From: Mucilaginibacter sp. SMC90 | GTDB lineage: Bacteria > Bacteroidota > Bacteroidia > Sphingobacteriales > Sphingobacteriaceae | Length of the DNA: 64,000 nucleotides | NCBI RefSeq assembly: GCF_022811725.1 | Contig: NZ_CP094527.1 | Coordinates: 3,286,001-3,350,000, forward strand | Direction of reading: 5' to 3' | In this document: positions 9,165 through 18,917 of the stretch, one piece after another | How the letters are laid out: the number at the start of each line of letters is the position of its first letter | How positions within the stretch are numbered: position 1 is the stretch's first letter | Position numbers and translations under genes: made by a program | Notes under the pieces: generated by a model | What the model was told of the DNA's origin: nothing | Databases searched by the model: none | The model's input: the letters and a program-made list of their open reading frames with translations, nothing else

Positions 9165-12100
9165 ATGATTTACTTTTTCTTTAATAAAGCAAATACGGTG
9201 TTTGCCGTACAACATAATCAAACGCTCCATCCGACAGATATTTCAAAACTAAGCTGGCTTTTTGCAGGCGCGGAATTAAACCGGGATACAATTGTGACCG
9301 GTTTTTTTGTTGGTCCCCGGGCGGCGATGGTGACTCCATGGAGTACCAACGCGGTTGAAATTACACAGAACATGGGGATTGAAGGCATTATCCGCATCGA
9401 GGAATTTGCAACGGTTGATCCTGATTTTTCGGCTTTCGACCCGATGCTGTTTCAAAAATATGCAGCGCTTAACCAGGAGATCTTTACGATTAATATTAAA
9501 CCGGAAGCAATCCTGGAAATTGAAGACATCGCCCAATATAACAAGCAGGAGGGGCTCTCTTTAAGTGACGAAGAGGTTCAATATTTAAACGGCCTTTCTG
9601 AAAAATTAGATCGTAAGCTGACCGACTCCGAAGTGTTTGGCTTTTCTCAGGTGAATTCGGAGCACTGCCGCCACAAAATTTTTAACGGTACTTTTGTGAT
9701 TGACGGACAAGAGCAGCCTGTTTCGTTGTTCAAGCTCATCCGCAAAACGTCTGAGGCTCACCCGAACGGGATTGTTTCGGCTTATAAAGATAACGTAGCA
9801 TTTGTAAAAGGTCCCGTGGTTCAGCAATTCGCTCCAAAACGTCCCGATGTGCCTGAATTCTACGAGATCAAAGATTTTGAATCGGTAATTTCCCTGAAAG
9901 CCGAAACCCATAACTTCCCGACTACGGTTGAGCCTTTTAACGGCGCAGCTACAGGGTCAGGAGGTGAGATCAGGGACAGGATGGCCGGTGGCCAGGGTTC
10001 TATTCCGTTGGCGGGTACAGCGGTATACATGACAGCGTTATCGCGCTTAGCAGCAGACCGTCCCTGGGAAAAAGGTGTCACCGAGCGTAAATGGCTTTAT
10101 CAATCACCAGTTGATATTTTGATTAAGGCTTCAAACGGCGCATCTGATTTTGGTAACAAGTTCGGTCAGCCGCTGATCACAGGTTCGCTGCTTACTTTCG
10201 AGCATGAGGAAGAGTCCCGCACGCTGGGTTATGATAAGGTAATTATGCAGGCAGGCGGTATAGGCTACGGCAAGCTGTCGCAAGCTAAAAAACACAGCCC
10301 GCAGGTAAGCGATAAGGTGGTGATTTTGGGTGGCGATAATTACCGTATCGGGATGGGAGGTGCAGCCGTTTCGTCAGCAGACACCGGCGCTTTAGGTTCG
10401 GGTATCGAGCTGAATGCTATCCAGCGCTCAAACCCGGAAATGCAGAAACGTGTATCAAATGCGGTGCGCGGGATGGTGGAAAGTGATATCAACCCGATTG
10501 TTTCTATCCACGATCATGGTGCAGGTGGTCATTTAAACTGCCTTTCGGAACTGGTAGAGGAAACCGGTGGTAAGATCAACCTGGATAAACTGCCTGTTGG
10601 CGACCCAACCCTTTCAGCGAAAGAAATTATCGGAAACGAATCCCAGGAACGTATGGGCCTGGTAATTGGTCAGGAAAATATAGAGATCCTGCAAAAGATC
10701 GCCGACCGCGAACGCTCGCCAATGTATACGGTAGGCGAAGTAACCGGCGACCATCGTTTCACTTTTGAGTCAGCCACTACGGGTGCCAGGCCAATGGACC
10801 TTGATATGGGTGATATGTTTGGCAGTTCGCCAAAAGTGGTGATGCAGGATAAAACAATCCAACGGAATTATAGCCCGGTAACCTATGACGCATCTCAATT
10901 GCAGGTTTACCTCACGCAGGTACTGCAATTGGAAGCAGTAGCGTCTAAAGACTGGCTGGTCAACAAAGTGGACCGTTGTGTAGGTGGACGCGTGGCAAAG
11001 CAGCAATGTGCCGGTCCCCTGCAATTGCCGCTGAACAATTGCGGTGTTATGGCGCTGGATTATCAGGGCAAGGATGGTATTGCTACTTCAATCGGTCATG
11101 CGCCGCTTTCGGCATTGATCGACCCGGCATCGGGGAGTCGTAATGCCATTGCCGAATCGCTTTCAAATATTGTTTGGGCTCCGTTAAAGGATGGTTTGGA
11201 GAGCGTATCGCTTTCGGCCAACTGGATGTGGGCTTGTAAAAATGCGGGAGAGGATGCTCGTCTATATGCCGCTGTAAAGGCCTGCTCTGAATTTGCAATT
11301 GAACTGGGTATCAATATTCCGACTGGGAAGGATTCGCTTTCTATGAAGCAAAAGTATAAGGATGGCGAGGTGATTGCCCCTGGTACTGTGATCATTTCGG
11401 CAGCCGGGCATTGTGACGATATTACCGGGGTTATAGAGCCTGTGCTGCAAAAAGACGGAGGCGCGATCTATTATATCAACTTATCGGGCGATACTTATAA
11501 ACTGGGCGGCTCATCATTTGCTCAAATCTTAAATAAAATAGGCTCCGAAACACCGGACGTAGTAGACGCCGGGGCTTTCAAAAATACCTTTAACACCCTG
11601 CAGCAACTGATCAAAGCAGGCCAAATTCATGCCGGACACGATATCGGCAGCGGTGGATTGATAACTACCCTGTTAGAACTTTGCTTCGCTGACCGCGATT
11701 TAGGGGCAACTATCGATCTTTCCGCATTAGGCGGCCAGGATATCATCGAAAAGCTCTTTGCTGAAAACATCGGAATCGTTTTCCAGGCTGATGCAGCGGC
11801 AGAAGCTATGCTGGAACGCAATGGTGTCGCTTTCCACAAGATTGGTACTGTTGAGGCAGCAGCTACGCTGACCGTGAAAAACGCTGATGGTAGCTGGTCG
11901 TTTGATATTGATCACCTGAGGGATGTGTGGACTAAGACCTCTTACCTGCTGGATCAGAAACAAAGTGGCCCGGAGAAAGCAAGGGAGCGTTTTGATAATT
12001 ACAAGAACCATGTTTTAAAATATAACTTCCCGGCAGGCTTTACCGGAAAGAAGCCGGTTATAGACGCAGGCAAGCCACGACCAAAAGCAGCCATAATCCG

Positions 12101-12821
12101 CGAGAAAGGGAGTAACTCCGAGCGCGAATTAGCTAATGCTATGTACCTCGCCGGTTTCGACGTGAAGGATGTCCACATGACAGACCTGATCTCGGGCAGG
12201 GAAACGCTGGAAGACATCCAGTTTATTGGAGCCGTAGGCGGCTTCTCTAACTCGGACGTATTGGGATCAGCCAAAGGCTGGGCTGGTGCTTTCCTGTACA
12301 ACGAAAAGGCCCGTGTAGCCCTTCAAAACTTTTTTGAACGCGAGGATACGCTGTCAGTAGGTATCTGTAACGGTTGCCAGCTGTTTATTGAGTTGGGCAT
12401 GATCAACCCTGACCATACCGAAAAGCCGAAGATGCTGCACAACCAAAGTCATAAACACGAAAGCGGCTTTACTTCGCTGACCATACAACCAAATAACTCG
12501 GTGATGCTGTCTACGCTGGCCGGTTCAACGCTTGGCGTCTGGATCTCGCATGGCGAAGGGCGGTTCCAGTTACCATATGCCGAAGATCAATACAGCATCG
12601 TAGCCAAATACGGTTATGAAAGCTATCCCGCCAATCCCAATGGCTCAGACTACAACACTGCCATGATGTGCGACAAGACCGGCCGTCACCTCGTGATGAT
12701 GCCCCACATTGAGCGCTCTCTCTTCCAATGGCACTGGGCCAACTATCCAACCGGCCGTAAAGATGAAGTATCGCCATGGATGGAAGCATTTGTGAACGCA
12801 AGGGTTTGGTTGGAGAAATAG
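9165..12821 (+). CDS. purL: Phosphoribosylformylglycinamidine synthase (large single-chain PurL)
   Basis: Converts FGAR, glutamine and ATP to FGAM, the fourth step of de novo purine synthesis. The 1218 aa match the long single-chain form that combines the synthetase and glutaminase. The synthetase part includes SQVNSEHCRHKIFNG (about 165-180), KAETHNFPTTVEPFNGAATG and two glycine-rich halves. The C-terminal class I glutaminase has the nucleophile Cys1068 in GICNGCQLF and the His1129/Glu1131 pair in SHGEGRF. A promoter precedes it and a terminator follows, so it appears to be a single-gene unit. Confidence 0.98.
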   Translation: MIYFFFNKANTVFAVQHNQTLHPTDISKLSWLFAGAELNRDTIVTGFFVGPRAAMVTPWSTNAVEITQNMGIEGIIRIEEFATVDPDFSAFDPMLFQKYAALNQEIFTINIKPEAILEIEDIAQYNKQEGLSLSDEEVQYLNGLSEKLDRKLTDSEVFGFSQVNSEHCRHKIFNGTFVIDGQEQPVSLFKLIRKTSEAHPNGIVSAYKDNVAFVKGPVVQQFAPKRPDVPEFYEIKDFESVISLKAETHNFPTTVEPFNGAATGSGGEIRDRMAGGQGSIPLAGTAVYMTALSRLAADRPWEKGVTERKWLYQSPVDILIKASNGASDFGNKFGQPLITGSLLTFEHEEESRTLGYDKVIMQAGGIGYGKLSQAKKHSPQVSDKVVILGGDNYRIGMGGAAVSSADTGALGSGIELNAIQRSNPEMQKRVSNAVRGMVESDINPIVSIHDHGAGGHLNCLSELVEETGGKINLDKLPVGDPTLSAKEIIGNESQERMGLVIGQENIEILQKIADRERSPMYTVGEVTGDHRFTFESATTGARPMDLDMGDMFGSSPKVVMQDKTIQRNYSPVTYDASQLQVYLTQVLQLEAVASKDWLVNKVDRCVGGRVAKQQCAGPLQLPLNNCGVMALDYQGKDGIATSIGHAPLSALIDPASGSRNAIAESLSNIVWAPLKDGLESVSLSANWMWACKNAGEDARLYAAVKACSEFAIELGINIPTGKDSLSMKQKYKDGEVIAPGTVIISAAGHCDDITGVIEPVLQKDGGAIYYINLSGDTYKLGGSSFAQILNKIGSETPDVVDAGAFKNTFNTLQQLIKAGQIHAGHDIGSGGLITTLLELCFADRDLGATIDLSALGGQDIIEKLFAENIGIVFQADAAAEAMLERNGVAFHKIGTVEAAATLTVKNADGSWSFDIDHLRDVWTKTSYLLDQKQSGPEKARERFDNYKNHVLKYNFPAGFTGKKPVIDAGKPRPKAAIIREKGSNSERELANAMYLAGFDVKDVHMTDLISGRETLEDIQFIGAVGGFSNSDVLGSAKGWAGAFLYNEKARVALQNFFEREDTLSVGICNGCQLFIELGMINPDHTEKPKMLHNQSHKHESGFTSLTIQPNNSVMLSTLAGSTLGVWISHGEGRFQLPYAEDQYSIVAKYGYESYPANPNGSDYNTAMMCDKTGRHLVMMPHIERSLFQWHWANYPTGRKDEVSPWMEAFVNARVWLEK

Positions 12822-12843
12822 GAAAAGTAACTTGTTTTTAGAG

Positions 12844-12870
12844 AGCCCCGACTTTTGTTGGGGCTTTTTT
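12844..12870 (+). terminator. Intrinsic terminator after purL
   Basis: The stem AGCCCCGAC / GTTGGGGCT (one G-T pair) has a TTTT loop and is followed by a run of T residues. It begins 22 bases after the purL stop codon. Confidence 0.9.
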
Positions 12871-13095
12871 GTGTGATGCAAGTAGCCCGAACAGGACTAA
12901 CTGAGCCCTTAACAGGTTGCCTGTTGATAACTCAGGTCGGTGATTGTCGTTGCCGGGCGCAGTAATACTTTTCTCCAAGAATATACAATAATGCCGGTTG
13001 GCGAGTAGGTGACCGGGGCGGGATATATCGGTGATAGATAGGAGCAAGGAATCCTGGCAATCTCCTACAAATAGTTGACAGAATGTCGAAGCCGT

Positions 13096-14472
13096 TTACA
13101 ACAACTCAGGCCGATACTGTTTGGTGATCTCATCCGCCAGGATAATGCCGTCTTCGATGGCGTTTTCCATCCCATAATTAAAATGCAAAGATGCTATCCT
13201 GCCTGTAATGTAAAGGTTTCTAAACCCGACCATCTGATCAAACAGCTTGGTACGGCTATCCTCCAGATTTAAATCGGGAATTTGGAACGCGTCTGCAATT
13301 TTTCTTATGGAATGATCGATTATGTTTAAATTGATGTACAAATTGGTTTTTTTAATTTCCTGCTCTAAAAATCGAATTAAATCACCATCGCTATAATTCC
13401 ATATCAAGTCAGTTTTATCGCACCATATTTCAACCAAAAGTATGCTGAAGGTATCTGGCTCATCAGGTTTAAATTCGTTAAAATTTGTTATCCTTGTAAT
13501 CTTTATCAGGTCTGAATAGATATAAATACATTGGCCTTTAACGGCATTGTCAAACTGTACTTTTAAATATACCAGGATGTCACTTCTGAAGTTCATTGTT
13601 GCACTTGGCGTTATAGGAAGGCCTTCCTGCGTTTTCAACAGGTTAATTAGCGATAGGACCGGGATAGTGCAAATAATAAGGTCATATTCCTTAATAGTCC
13701 CGTTGGTTAAAACCAATTGAGTTATGCTGTCGCGAGACGCCGTGCATATCAATTTATTTATGGAAACCCCTAAATAAAATTTTCCGCATTGTAACTCAGT
13801 TTGGCATTTTAATGCATTCCACAGATTGGAAAAGCCATTGGTGGGATAAATGTAATTTGCCGGCTCTTTTTTAAGTTGAAACCGCTGAGATAACTTGCGT
13901 ACAATTAAACGTACCGGCGAAGAGAAATCATTAAATCCTAAAAGCGCTTTGGCAAAAACATCTGATATCTGATCGCCGTTTAGCGACCATAACTTTATAC
14001 AAAAACTTTCAAAAAAGTTTTTGTATAAAAAATCGCCAAGATATTTTTTAACAAATATGCCCGCAGTACCATTGTTAGGCGTTGAGGCAGAGAAAACTTG
14101 CTTTAACATACCGGCTGTTGCCGCTAATAATTGTTTAGTGCTAAGTTTTTTGATAAGATCTGCCGGGCCCGGAGGGTATATAAAAAGCTTATTTAGGCTA
14201 AGAATAAATGTTTGGCGCTGATACGGCTTGTATTTGCCCTCGAGTGCTGTTAATACCAATTCCTTAACAGCGGGCTTGTTACCGATATCTAAAAAATGAG
14301 GTCCTATTTCGATGTCCTTATCCCATAATCTGATTGATTTGGCAAAACCGCCAACTTCTTTAGCCGTATCGTAAACATCAACAGCAAAGCCGTTTTTTGT
14401 AAGTTGATGGGCAGTTGTCAGCCCGGCGGGTCCTGCACCCAAAACTGCAATTTTGATTGGGTTTTTACTCAT
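13096..14472 (-). CDS. FAD-dependent amine-oxidase/UDP-galactopyranose-mutase-like oxidoreductase
   Basis: A 458-aa flavoprotein. The N-terminus IAVLGAGPAGLTTAHQL is a dinucleotide-binding GxGxxG motif, followed by the acidic end of strand 2 (VDVYD) and the FAD loop EVGGFAKS. The C-terminus NLYITGRIASLHFNYGMENA is the second FAD-contacting motif of protoporphyrinogen-oxidase and mutase-like enzymes. It is the last gene of a four-gene minus-strand polysaccharide cluster, so it may act on a nucleotide sugar or lipid-linked sugar. The substrate cannot be read from the sequence. Base composition is AT-richer than purL. Confidence 0.8.
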   Translation of the reverse strand: MSKNPIKIAVLGAGPAGLTTAHQLTKNGFAVDVYDTAKEVGGFAKSIRLWDKDIEIGPHFLDIGNKPAVKELVLTALEGKYKPYQRQTFILSLNKLFIYPPGPADLIKKLSTKQLLAATAGMLKQVFSASTPNNGTAGIFVKKYLGDFLYKNFFESFCIKLWSLNGDQISDVFAKALLGFNDFSSPVRLIVRKLSQRFQLKKEPANYIYPTNGFSNLWNALKCQTELQCGKFYLGVSINKLICTASRDSITQLVLTNGTIKEYDLIICTIPVLSLINLLKTQEGLPITPSATMNFRSDILVYLKVQFDNAVKGQCIYIYSDLIKITRITNFNEFKPDEPDTFSILLVEIWCDKTDLIWNYSDGDLIRFLEQEIKKTNLYINLNIIDHSIRKIADAFQIPDLNLEDSRTKLFDQMVGFRNLYITGRIASLHFNYGMENAIEDGIILADEITKQYRPELL

Positions 14473-14522
14473 TATGATTGTTAAACAATAGGATTGATTT
14501 TTGATCCAAATCGCAGATGTAA

Positions 14523-15119
14523 TTAAGGTTTATTGACAGCATTTACTGATTGAAGTAATATAGCCAAATCTAATTTAAGTGAGATGGAGCGGATGTAAAA
14601 CAGATCGTATTTTAGTTTCCTACTTTCCTCATCTAATGTGGTTGTATATCCCTGCCTAACCTGGGCAAGTCCCGTAATGCCGGGCCGTATCTGGTGCCGC
14701 TTATCATAAAGGGGGATGTTTTGCAAATAATAATCGTAAAAATTAACCGGTACAGGGCGTGGACCAATTAAACTCATATCACCCATCAATACATTATACA
14801 ATTGCGGTAATTCATCTAAGCGGTACTTGCGTATAAATTTTCCGCTACGGGTAACCCGGTCATCTGATGCTAAGGTAAGGAAGGAAGAGTCGGCATCAAT
14901 ATACATGCTTCTGAATTTATATATCCTAAAAAGTTTGCCGTTTTTACCGGGGCGTAATTGCTTGAAAAGCACAGATCCTGCAGAATCGAATTTGATCCAG
15001 ACAGATAAAAGCAAGAACAAAACAATTAAAAAGGGGGAGAATAAAAAGATCAAAAGCAACTCTGCAATTCTGCGAAAAGCAAGATATGTAGCGTTTACTT
15101 TATACAGTGAATCGTTCAT
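14523..15119 (-). CDS. Undecaprenyl-phosphate sugar transferase (WcaJ/PglC-like)
   Basis: A 198-aa initiating phosphoglycosyltransferase that attaches the first sugar-phosphate to the lipid carrier. One hydrophobic segment (about 17-38) is followed by the catalytic core: VLFKQLRPGKNGKLFRIYKF, then the R-x-DELPQLYNVLMGDMSLIGPRP block. Its length matches the monotopic small form, without the extra membrane helices of WcaJ/WbaP. It starts 5 bases after the deacetylase gene, so it is coupled with it. It indicates the cluster starts a surface glycan. Confidence 0.93.
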   Translation of the reverse strand: MNDSLYKVNATYLAFRRIAELLLIFLFSPFLIVLFLLLSVWIKFDSAGSVLFKQLRPGKNGKLFRIYKFRSMYIDADSSFLTLASDDRVTRSGKFIRKYRLDELPQLYNVLMGDMSLIGPRPVPVNFYDYYLQNIPLYDKRHQIRPGITGLAQVRQGYTTTLDEESRKLKYDLFYIRSISLKLDLAILLQSVNAVNKP

Positions 15120-15124
15120 CGTCC

Positions 15125-15955
15125 TTAACCAATTTGCTCTGCAGTAAGTATATTCTGTAGCGAAGTAAACTCAAAGTCCTGCAAAAGTCGTTCAATTTTA
15201 CCAAAGGTTGAAGCAAGATTTGTATAATGTCTGATCGCCTTTAAGGCGGGCAATTTTACACGTGGCATCTCCGGGTCTATCTCCCAGGGATGGATATAAA
15301 AAATGTAGGCCCTTCCTGATTTTATTACATTGTTAACTAATTGTTTATATAAAAAATAGGGTAAAAAACGCAGGTATGCGCCACCGCTGCAAGGTATATT
15401 TTTGTTAAATAGCACAGCACAGGACAAGGGGATTTCCGTTAACCCGCTTTGCGGCGAATAAATAGTTAGGGGTGCATCGCCAATGCCATAATCCGGGTGC
15501 ATGTTAGTTGGGTATACCGACGAATCGTACGCAAAACCAAGTTTTTTAAGTATGCCAAAGGCCCATTTTGTTGAATTTACAATCGTAAATGCAGGAGCAC
15601 GGTAGCCTGCTGGTTTAATGCCGCAGGCTCGTTCTATTGCAAAAACCGACTTTATCAAATCCTCTTCAAAAAAACTGGGGGCTATGCCAGTTAATAGTTT
15701 ATGTGAATACCCGTGTGATGCTATCTCATGCCCATCAATAGCAATTTTCTGTATCAGTTCCGGGTAACGATCTGCCACCCATCCTAAAACAAAGAACGTA
15801 GCTTTGCAATCGTACTTTTTTAATAACTCCAGCAGGCGTAGGGTAGGTGCTGTAACACGCCCTTCCAGATTATCCCAGTCTTCATATTTAATTTCGCTTA
15901 TCAGGTTATGAGAGCAAAACCAATCCTCTAAATCAACAGTGAAAGCATTCTTCAT
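15125..15955 (-). CDS. Polysaccharide deacetylase (NodB domain, XrtA/EPS-associated type)
   Basis: A 276-aa NodB-homology deacetylase. The sequence begins FTVDLEDWF, the variant used by deacetylases of exosortase/EPS loci, and has the metal-binding pair in GHEIASHGYSHKLL. The segment GYRAPAFTIVNSTKWAFGIL and the later FYIHPWEID complete the core. No signal peptide is seen. The family removes N-acetyl groups from surface glycans or their precursors. Its start overlaps the stop of the epimerase gene by 4 bases. No exosortase gene is present in the window. Confidence 0.92.
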   Translation of the reverse strand: MKNAFTVDLEDWFCSHNLISEIKYEDWDNLEGRVTAPTLRLLELLKKYDCKATFFVLGWVADRYPELIQKIAIDGHEIASHGYSHKLLTGIAPSFFEEDLIKSVFAIERACGIKPAGYRAPAFTIVNSTKWAFGILKKLGFAYDSSVYPTNMHPDYGIGDAPLTIYSPQSGLTEIPLSCAVLFNKNIPCSGGAYLRFLPYFLYKQLVNNVIKSGRAYIFYIHPWEIDPEMPRVKLPALKAIRHYTNLASTFGKIERLLQDFEFTSLQNILTAEQIG

Positions 15956-16932
15956 ATTGAATCAACAGGATGGCTTTTTGCATGCAATTCGGTTAGTATC
16001 TCGTTTACAGATGTTTGCCATGAGATGATGGGTGACCAGCCTGTTAATGCGCGGATCTTTTCTATATTGGGCTGCCGGCTGTAAATTTCAATCTTGCCGA
16101 TTCTCTCCGGCGGTAACTTTGTATATAATAACTCCGATTTACTATTGCTGACTTTAATAATATAGCCGGCAAGCTCTTCAATAGTTGTAGTTATATTTTG
16201 ACCAATGTTATACACATCGCCCCATGCTTTGGGCTCCTGAATTAATGCTATTACCGCGGTTAAAAAATCTTTAACGTTACAAAACCCGCGTGTTTGTAAA
16301 CCATCGCCATACAATGTTAATGGATTGCCAGATAGGGCTGCATCTATAAAAGTAGGTACCACCATGCCAAATTCTTTACGCTGCCCCCGGCCAATTACGT
16401 TAAAGAGCCTGGCTATAATTACCGGGACGCCTTTTAAATTATGATAATTAAGGCAACTTACCTCATTGGCCATTTTTGATATCACGTAGGCGCTGCGCCC
16501 TTCGTTAGTGGTATAAGCACTCAAAGGATCCGTTTCAGCAAACGGGACTCCCTTAGACTGCCCATAAACTTCAGATGTGCTTGCAAAAAAAACTTTACAT
16601 TTTTTTTTGTGTGCAACTTCTAACACGGCTGTCATACCATCCAGGTTGTTTGTGAAGGTATCATGCGAATTGGAAAAAACTTTTTTTACTCCTACAGTAG
16701 CTGCTAAGTGAAATATGATATCACCTTCTGCTGCTTTATCACCCCATGAGGCATGATCTTGTACGTTACAGGTTATCGTGGTTAACTTGGGGTGATCTTT
16801 AACGGGGCTTAAATTATCAGCCGAGCCAGTAGAAAAATTATCAATAGCAACTATTTCGTAATCAAGTTTTAATAATTCTTTTGTAAGGTTTGAACCGATA
16901 AATCCGGCCGCGCCCGTAATAATCATTTTCAT
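15952..16932 (-). CDS. NAD-dependent sugar epimerase/dehydratase (extended SDR)
   Basis: A 326-aa extended short-chain dehydrogenase acting on nucleotide sugars. The N-terminal Rossmann motif is GAAGFIGSNL and the catalytic tyrosine motif is YVISK (in GRSAYVISKMANE), with the serine of STSEVYG upstream. It is the first gene of the minus-strand polysaccharide operon. It most resembles UDP-glucose 4-epimerase or dTDP-glucose dehydratase relatives, but the substrate is uncertain. Confidence 0.92.
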   Translation of the reverse strand: MKMIITGAAGFIGSNLTKELLKLDYEIVAIDNFSTGSADNLSPVKDHPKLTTITCNVQDHASWGDKAAEGDIIFHLAATVGVKKVFSNSHDTFTNNLDGMTAVLEVAHKKKCKVFFASTSEVYGQSKGVPFAETDPLSAYTTNEGRSAYVISKMANEVSCLNYHNLKGVPVIIARLFNVIGRGQRKEFGMVVPTFIDAALSGNPLTLYGDGLQTRGFCNVKDFLTAVIALIQEPKAWGDVYNIGQNITTTIEELAGYIIKVSNSKSELLYTKLPPERIGKIEIYSRQPNIEKIRALTGWSPIISWQTSVNEILTELHAKSHPVDSI

Positions 16933-17515
16933 AAATGATGGATATATAAGTCATCCAATATACACCAATTAACCCAAGTTGCGGGTTATAAAGAAAAAAG
17001 AAGAGTGAGCAAGTAAGAATAATTTTGAAGTTACCATACTTAAAACATCGCCTTTGGTTATGTGTCGGATTACCTACGTCGGATGAATTAAATGAGAAAC
17101 TGAAACGAATCGGGAAACTTACCGGAAAAAATTATGTCAGGATAACTGCTTGACGGTTTCTGTTTCTTTGCCATTTAAATCAAATTTCATACATTTTTTG
17201 AAATTACTTTACTTGGACGTTATTAGAAGGGATCAAAAAAATAATTTGAATCATTTGTGTATAGTTCAATCAGGCAGTTAACTGCAAAAGACGATTGTAC
17301 GGGCCGAAAAGGAGATCACTAAAAGTCTGAATATGCTTCATGATATACATTTGAAATTGGGCTTAAACGTTGAAGTAGATACGATGGTATATATGGCTTT
17401 TTTGAGTTCTCCGGTATAATCGGTGCCGCTGCATTCTGGTGAGCACTTGTTGTCAAATTAGGAGCTCACCAAAATGGCCGTTCAACGGTGAGTAATGACA
17501 CCCAAATGCAACAAG

Positions 17516-17547
17516 AAAACCTTCAAACGTAGTGTTTGAAGGTTTTT
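17516..17547. terminator. Intrinsic terminator-like hairpin
   Basis: AAAACCTTCAAAC pairs with GTTTGAAGGTTTT around a short GTAGT loop, followed by T residues. A-rich bases on the other side make it potentially bidirectional. No adjacent gene clearly owns it. Confidence 0.75.
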
Positions 17548-17570
17548 ATTGGTGTTTGATACCGTTTTCG

Positions 17571-17587
17571 TGGAGCCGGAGGGATTC
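17571..17587 (-). other. tRNA 3'-end-like fragment, possible attachment site
   Basis: Read on the minus strand, 17 bases give GAATCCCTCCGGCTCCA. This is what the end of a T-loop, T-stem 3' strand (CCCTC), acceptor 3' strand (CGGCTCC) and discriminator A of a tRNA look like. The rest of a tRNA is absent upstream. Integrases of the tyrosine family often use tRNA 3' ends, so this may be an att remnant at one side of the mobile region. The match is short. Confidence 0.35.
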
Positions 17588-17861
17588 AGGTCGAACACCT
17601 TTTACCAATTCTGTTTTTTATTAATGCATTGAAAAACAGATTGTTAAATAAAATAGCTGTATAATTTCTAATTAAATTTTAAAGGATAAAATCTGTTGAT
17701 AATACGGTTTTATCCTTTTCATTTTTAAATTCCCACCTATAAAAAGTTCGACTATCGAACACATAATATATAATGATGATAATGGCCATAATACGAAATC
17801 AAGAATTAATTTTCTTGAAGGATAAGGAAGTGTTTGCATTCAAATTGGGATCTACCGTTAT

Positions 17862-18815
17862 ATGATTATCTTCGATGAACCAACCGAATTTCAAATGACG
17901 TTATTGATACAAACGCCACCACATTCCGAACCATTAATAAGTGATAATGTGCTCAAGTACCTAATACCCGCATGCGTATCCTTGTTTGTTTTTGGGCTGG
18001 GAATATTTGCGACCTGGTTCAAGCTAAACTTAGAAAGGAGGCGTCAATATCGACAATTGAAAGCCTTGTTCTATACTTGGGTACCGAACCTCTCAGCACC
18101 TGTCGAAGCCTTTGCTTTATCTTGTTCGGACTTGTCTGCAAGACTAATTGCATCCGAACGTCTTGCTGCGGAAGCCTTTGGATTTTTGTCGTTGAACACT
18201 GATAAGTTAGCAGCAATTGATATTCATCAACTTGTGAAAGCTTTTATTTATAATAGTACCGGCGAAGAGGCCAGTAATAATGAACAATTGTTTTATCTAA
18301 CAAGTAATCTGGATTATCTACACAGGCTTGGCCCCGAGATTGAAGCAAAATATCAAGAGCACTATGCGAAGGCAAATAACCTTATGAATGATTGGAATAC
18401 CGCATTCATGACGCTCACAAAAAATACAACTGCATTATTCAGTGAACTAACAATTAAGAGTCAACAACGTCAAACCCTGGAAAATCAACTACGTGATAAT
18501 GCTGCAGCTTGGCTATTGATTTCGGCTCAAAATCCTCAAAATACTACATTAATATATAACAATCTGATCACACCGAACACGACAGCTTTGAACCAATATT
18601 TTCAAACTGCTCCCTCACAAGACACTCAGGTTAATGACCTCATGGCTGCTATCAGCGTAATTTCGGTAATCTATATGCAATGGCGAACGAGCCATGAAGG
18701 ATATGCTACCGTCTTTAATAATTATGCAGGGAAACTCCGGGATACATACAAGCGGTTGCAAGCAGCTGTAGATCACTTTCAAACAAATACCGCTATCAAA
18801 CCTATTTGCGATTGA
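17862..18815 (+). CDS. Hypothetical protein with one N-terminal membrane helix
   Basis: A 317-aa protein of unknown function. One strong transmembrane segment, LIPACVSLFVFGLGIFATWF (about 34-53), is followed by a basic RRRQYRQLK stretch and a long, mostly helical soluble domain with possible coiled coil. The likely topology is N-out/C-in. It stands alone on the plus strand next to the junction region, has low GC and is flanked by noncoding DNA. It looks like an acquired orphan gene. A start at the later ATG (about codon 12) is also possible. Confidence 0.65.
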   Translation: MIIFDEPTEFQMTLLIQTPPHSEPLISDNVLKYLIPACVSLFVFGLGIFATWFKLNLERRRQYRQLKALFYTWVPNLSAPVEAFALSCSDLSARLIASERLAAEAFGFLSLNTDKLAAIDIHQLVKAFIYNSTGEEASNNEQLFYLTSNLDYLHRLGPEIEAKYQEHYAKANNLMNDWNTAFMTLTKNTTALFSELTIKSQQRQTLENQLRDNAAAWLLISAQNPQNTTLIYNNLITPNTTALNQYFQTAPSQDTQVNDLMAAISVISVIYMQWRTSHEGYATVFNNYAGKLRDTYKRLQAAVDHFQTNTAIKPICD

Positions 18816-18917
18816 TATTCAGTGATTTTAACTATTATTTATTTTGTAAGTTATCCAACTTTCTAAGTTGGTCCCGAAATCTTAAAGATGCTTTTAAACT
18901 CCCATATATTTTTAAAA

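Larger units (their letters stand above)
16933..17861. other. Low-coding junction with gene scraps and hairpins
   Basis: A 929-base AT-rich stretch with no intact gene. A plus-strand reading frame ending at 17153 gives a C-terminal-like scrap (PTSDELNEKLKRIGKL), and a second short frame ends near 17420. The inverted repeat TGGTGAGC (17437-17444) / GCTCACCA (17464-17471) is followed by an intrinsic terminator and a tRNA-like fragment. It has the look of a degraded insertion boundary. Confidence 0.5.

Noticed and set aside
17571..17587. A complete tRNA gene
   Set aside because: Only the 3'-end-like 17 bases exist. No acceptor 5' strand, D-arm or anticodon arm can be folded from the sequence to the right.
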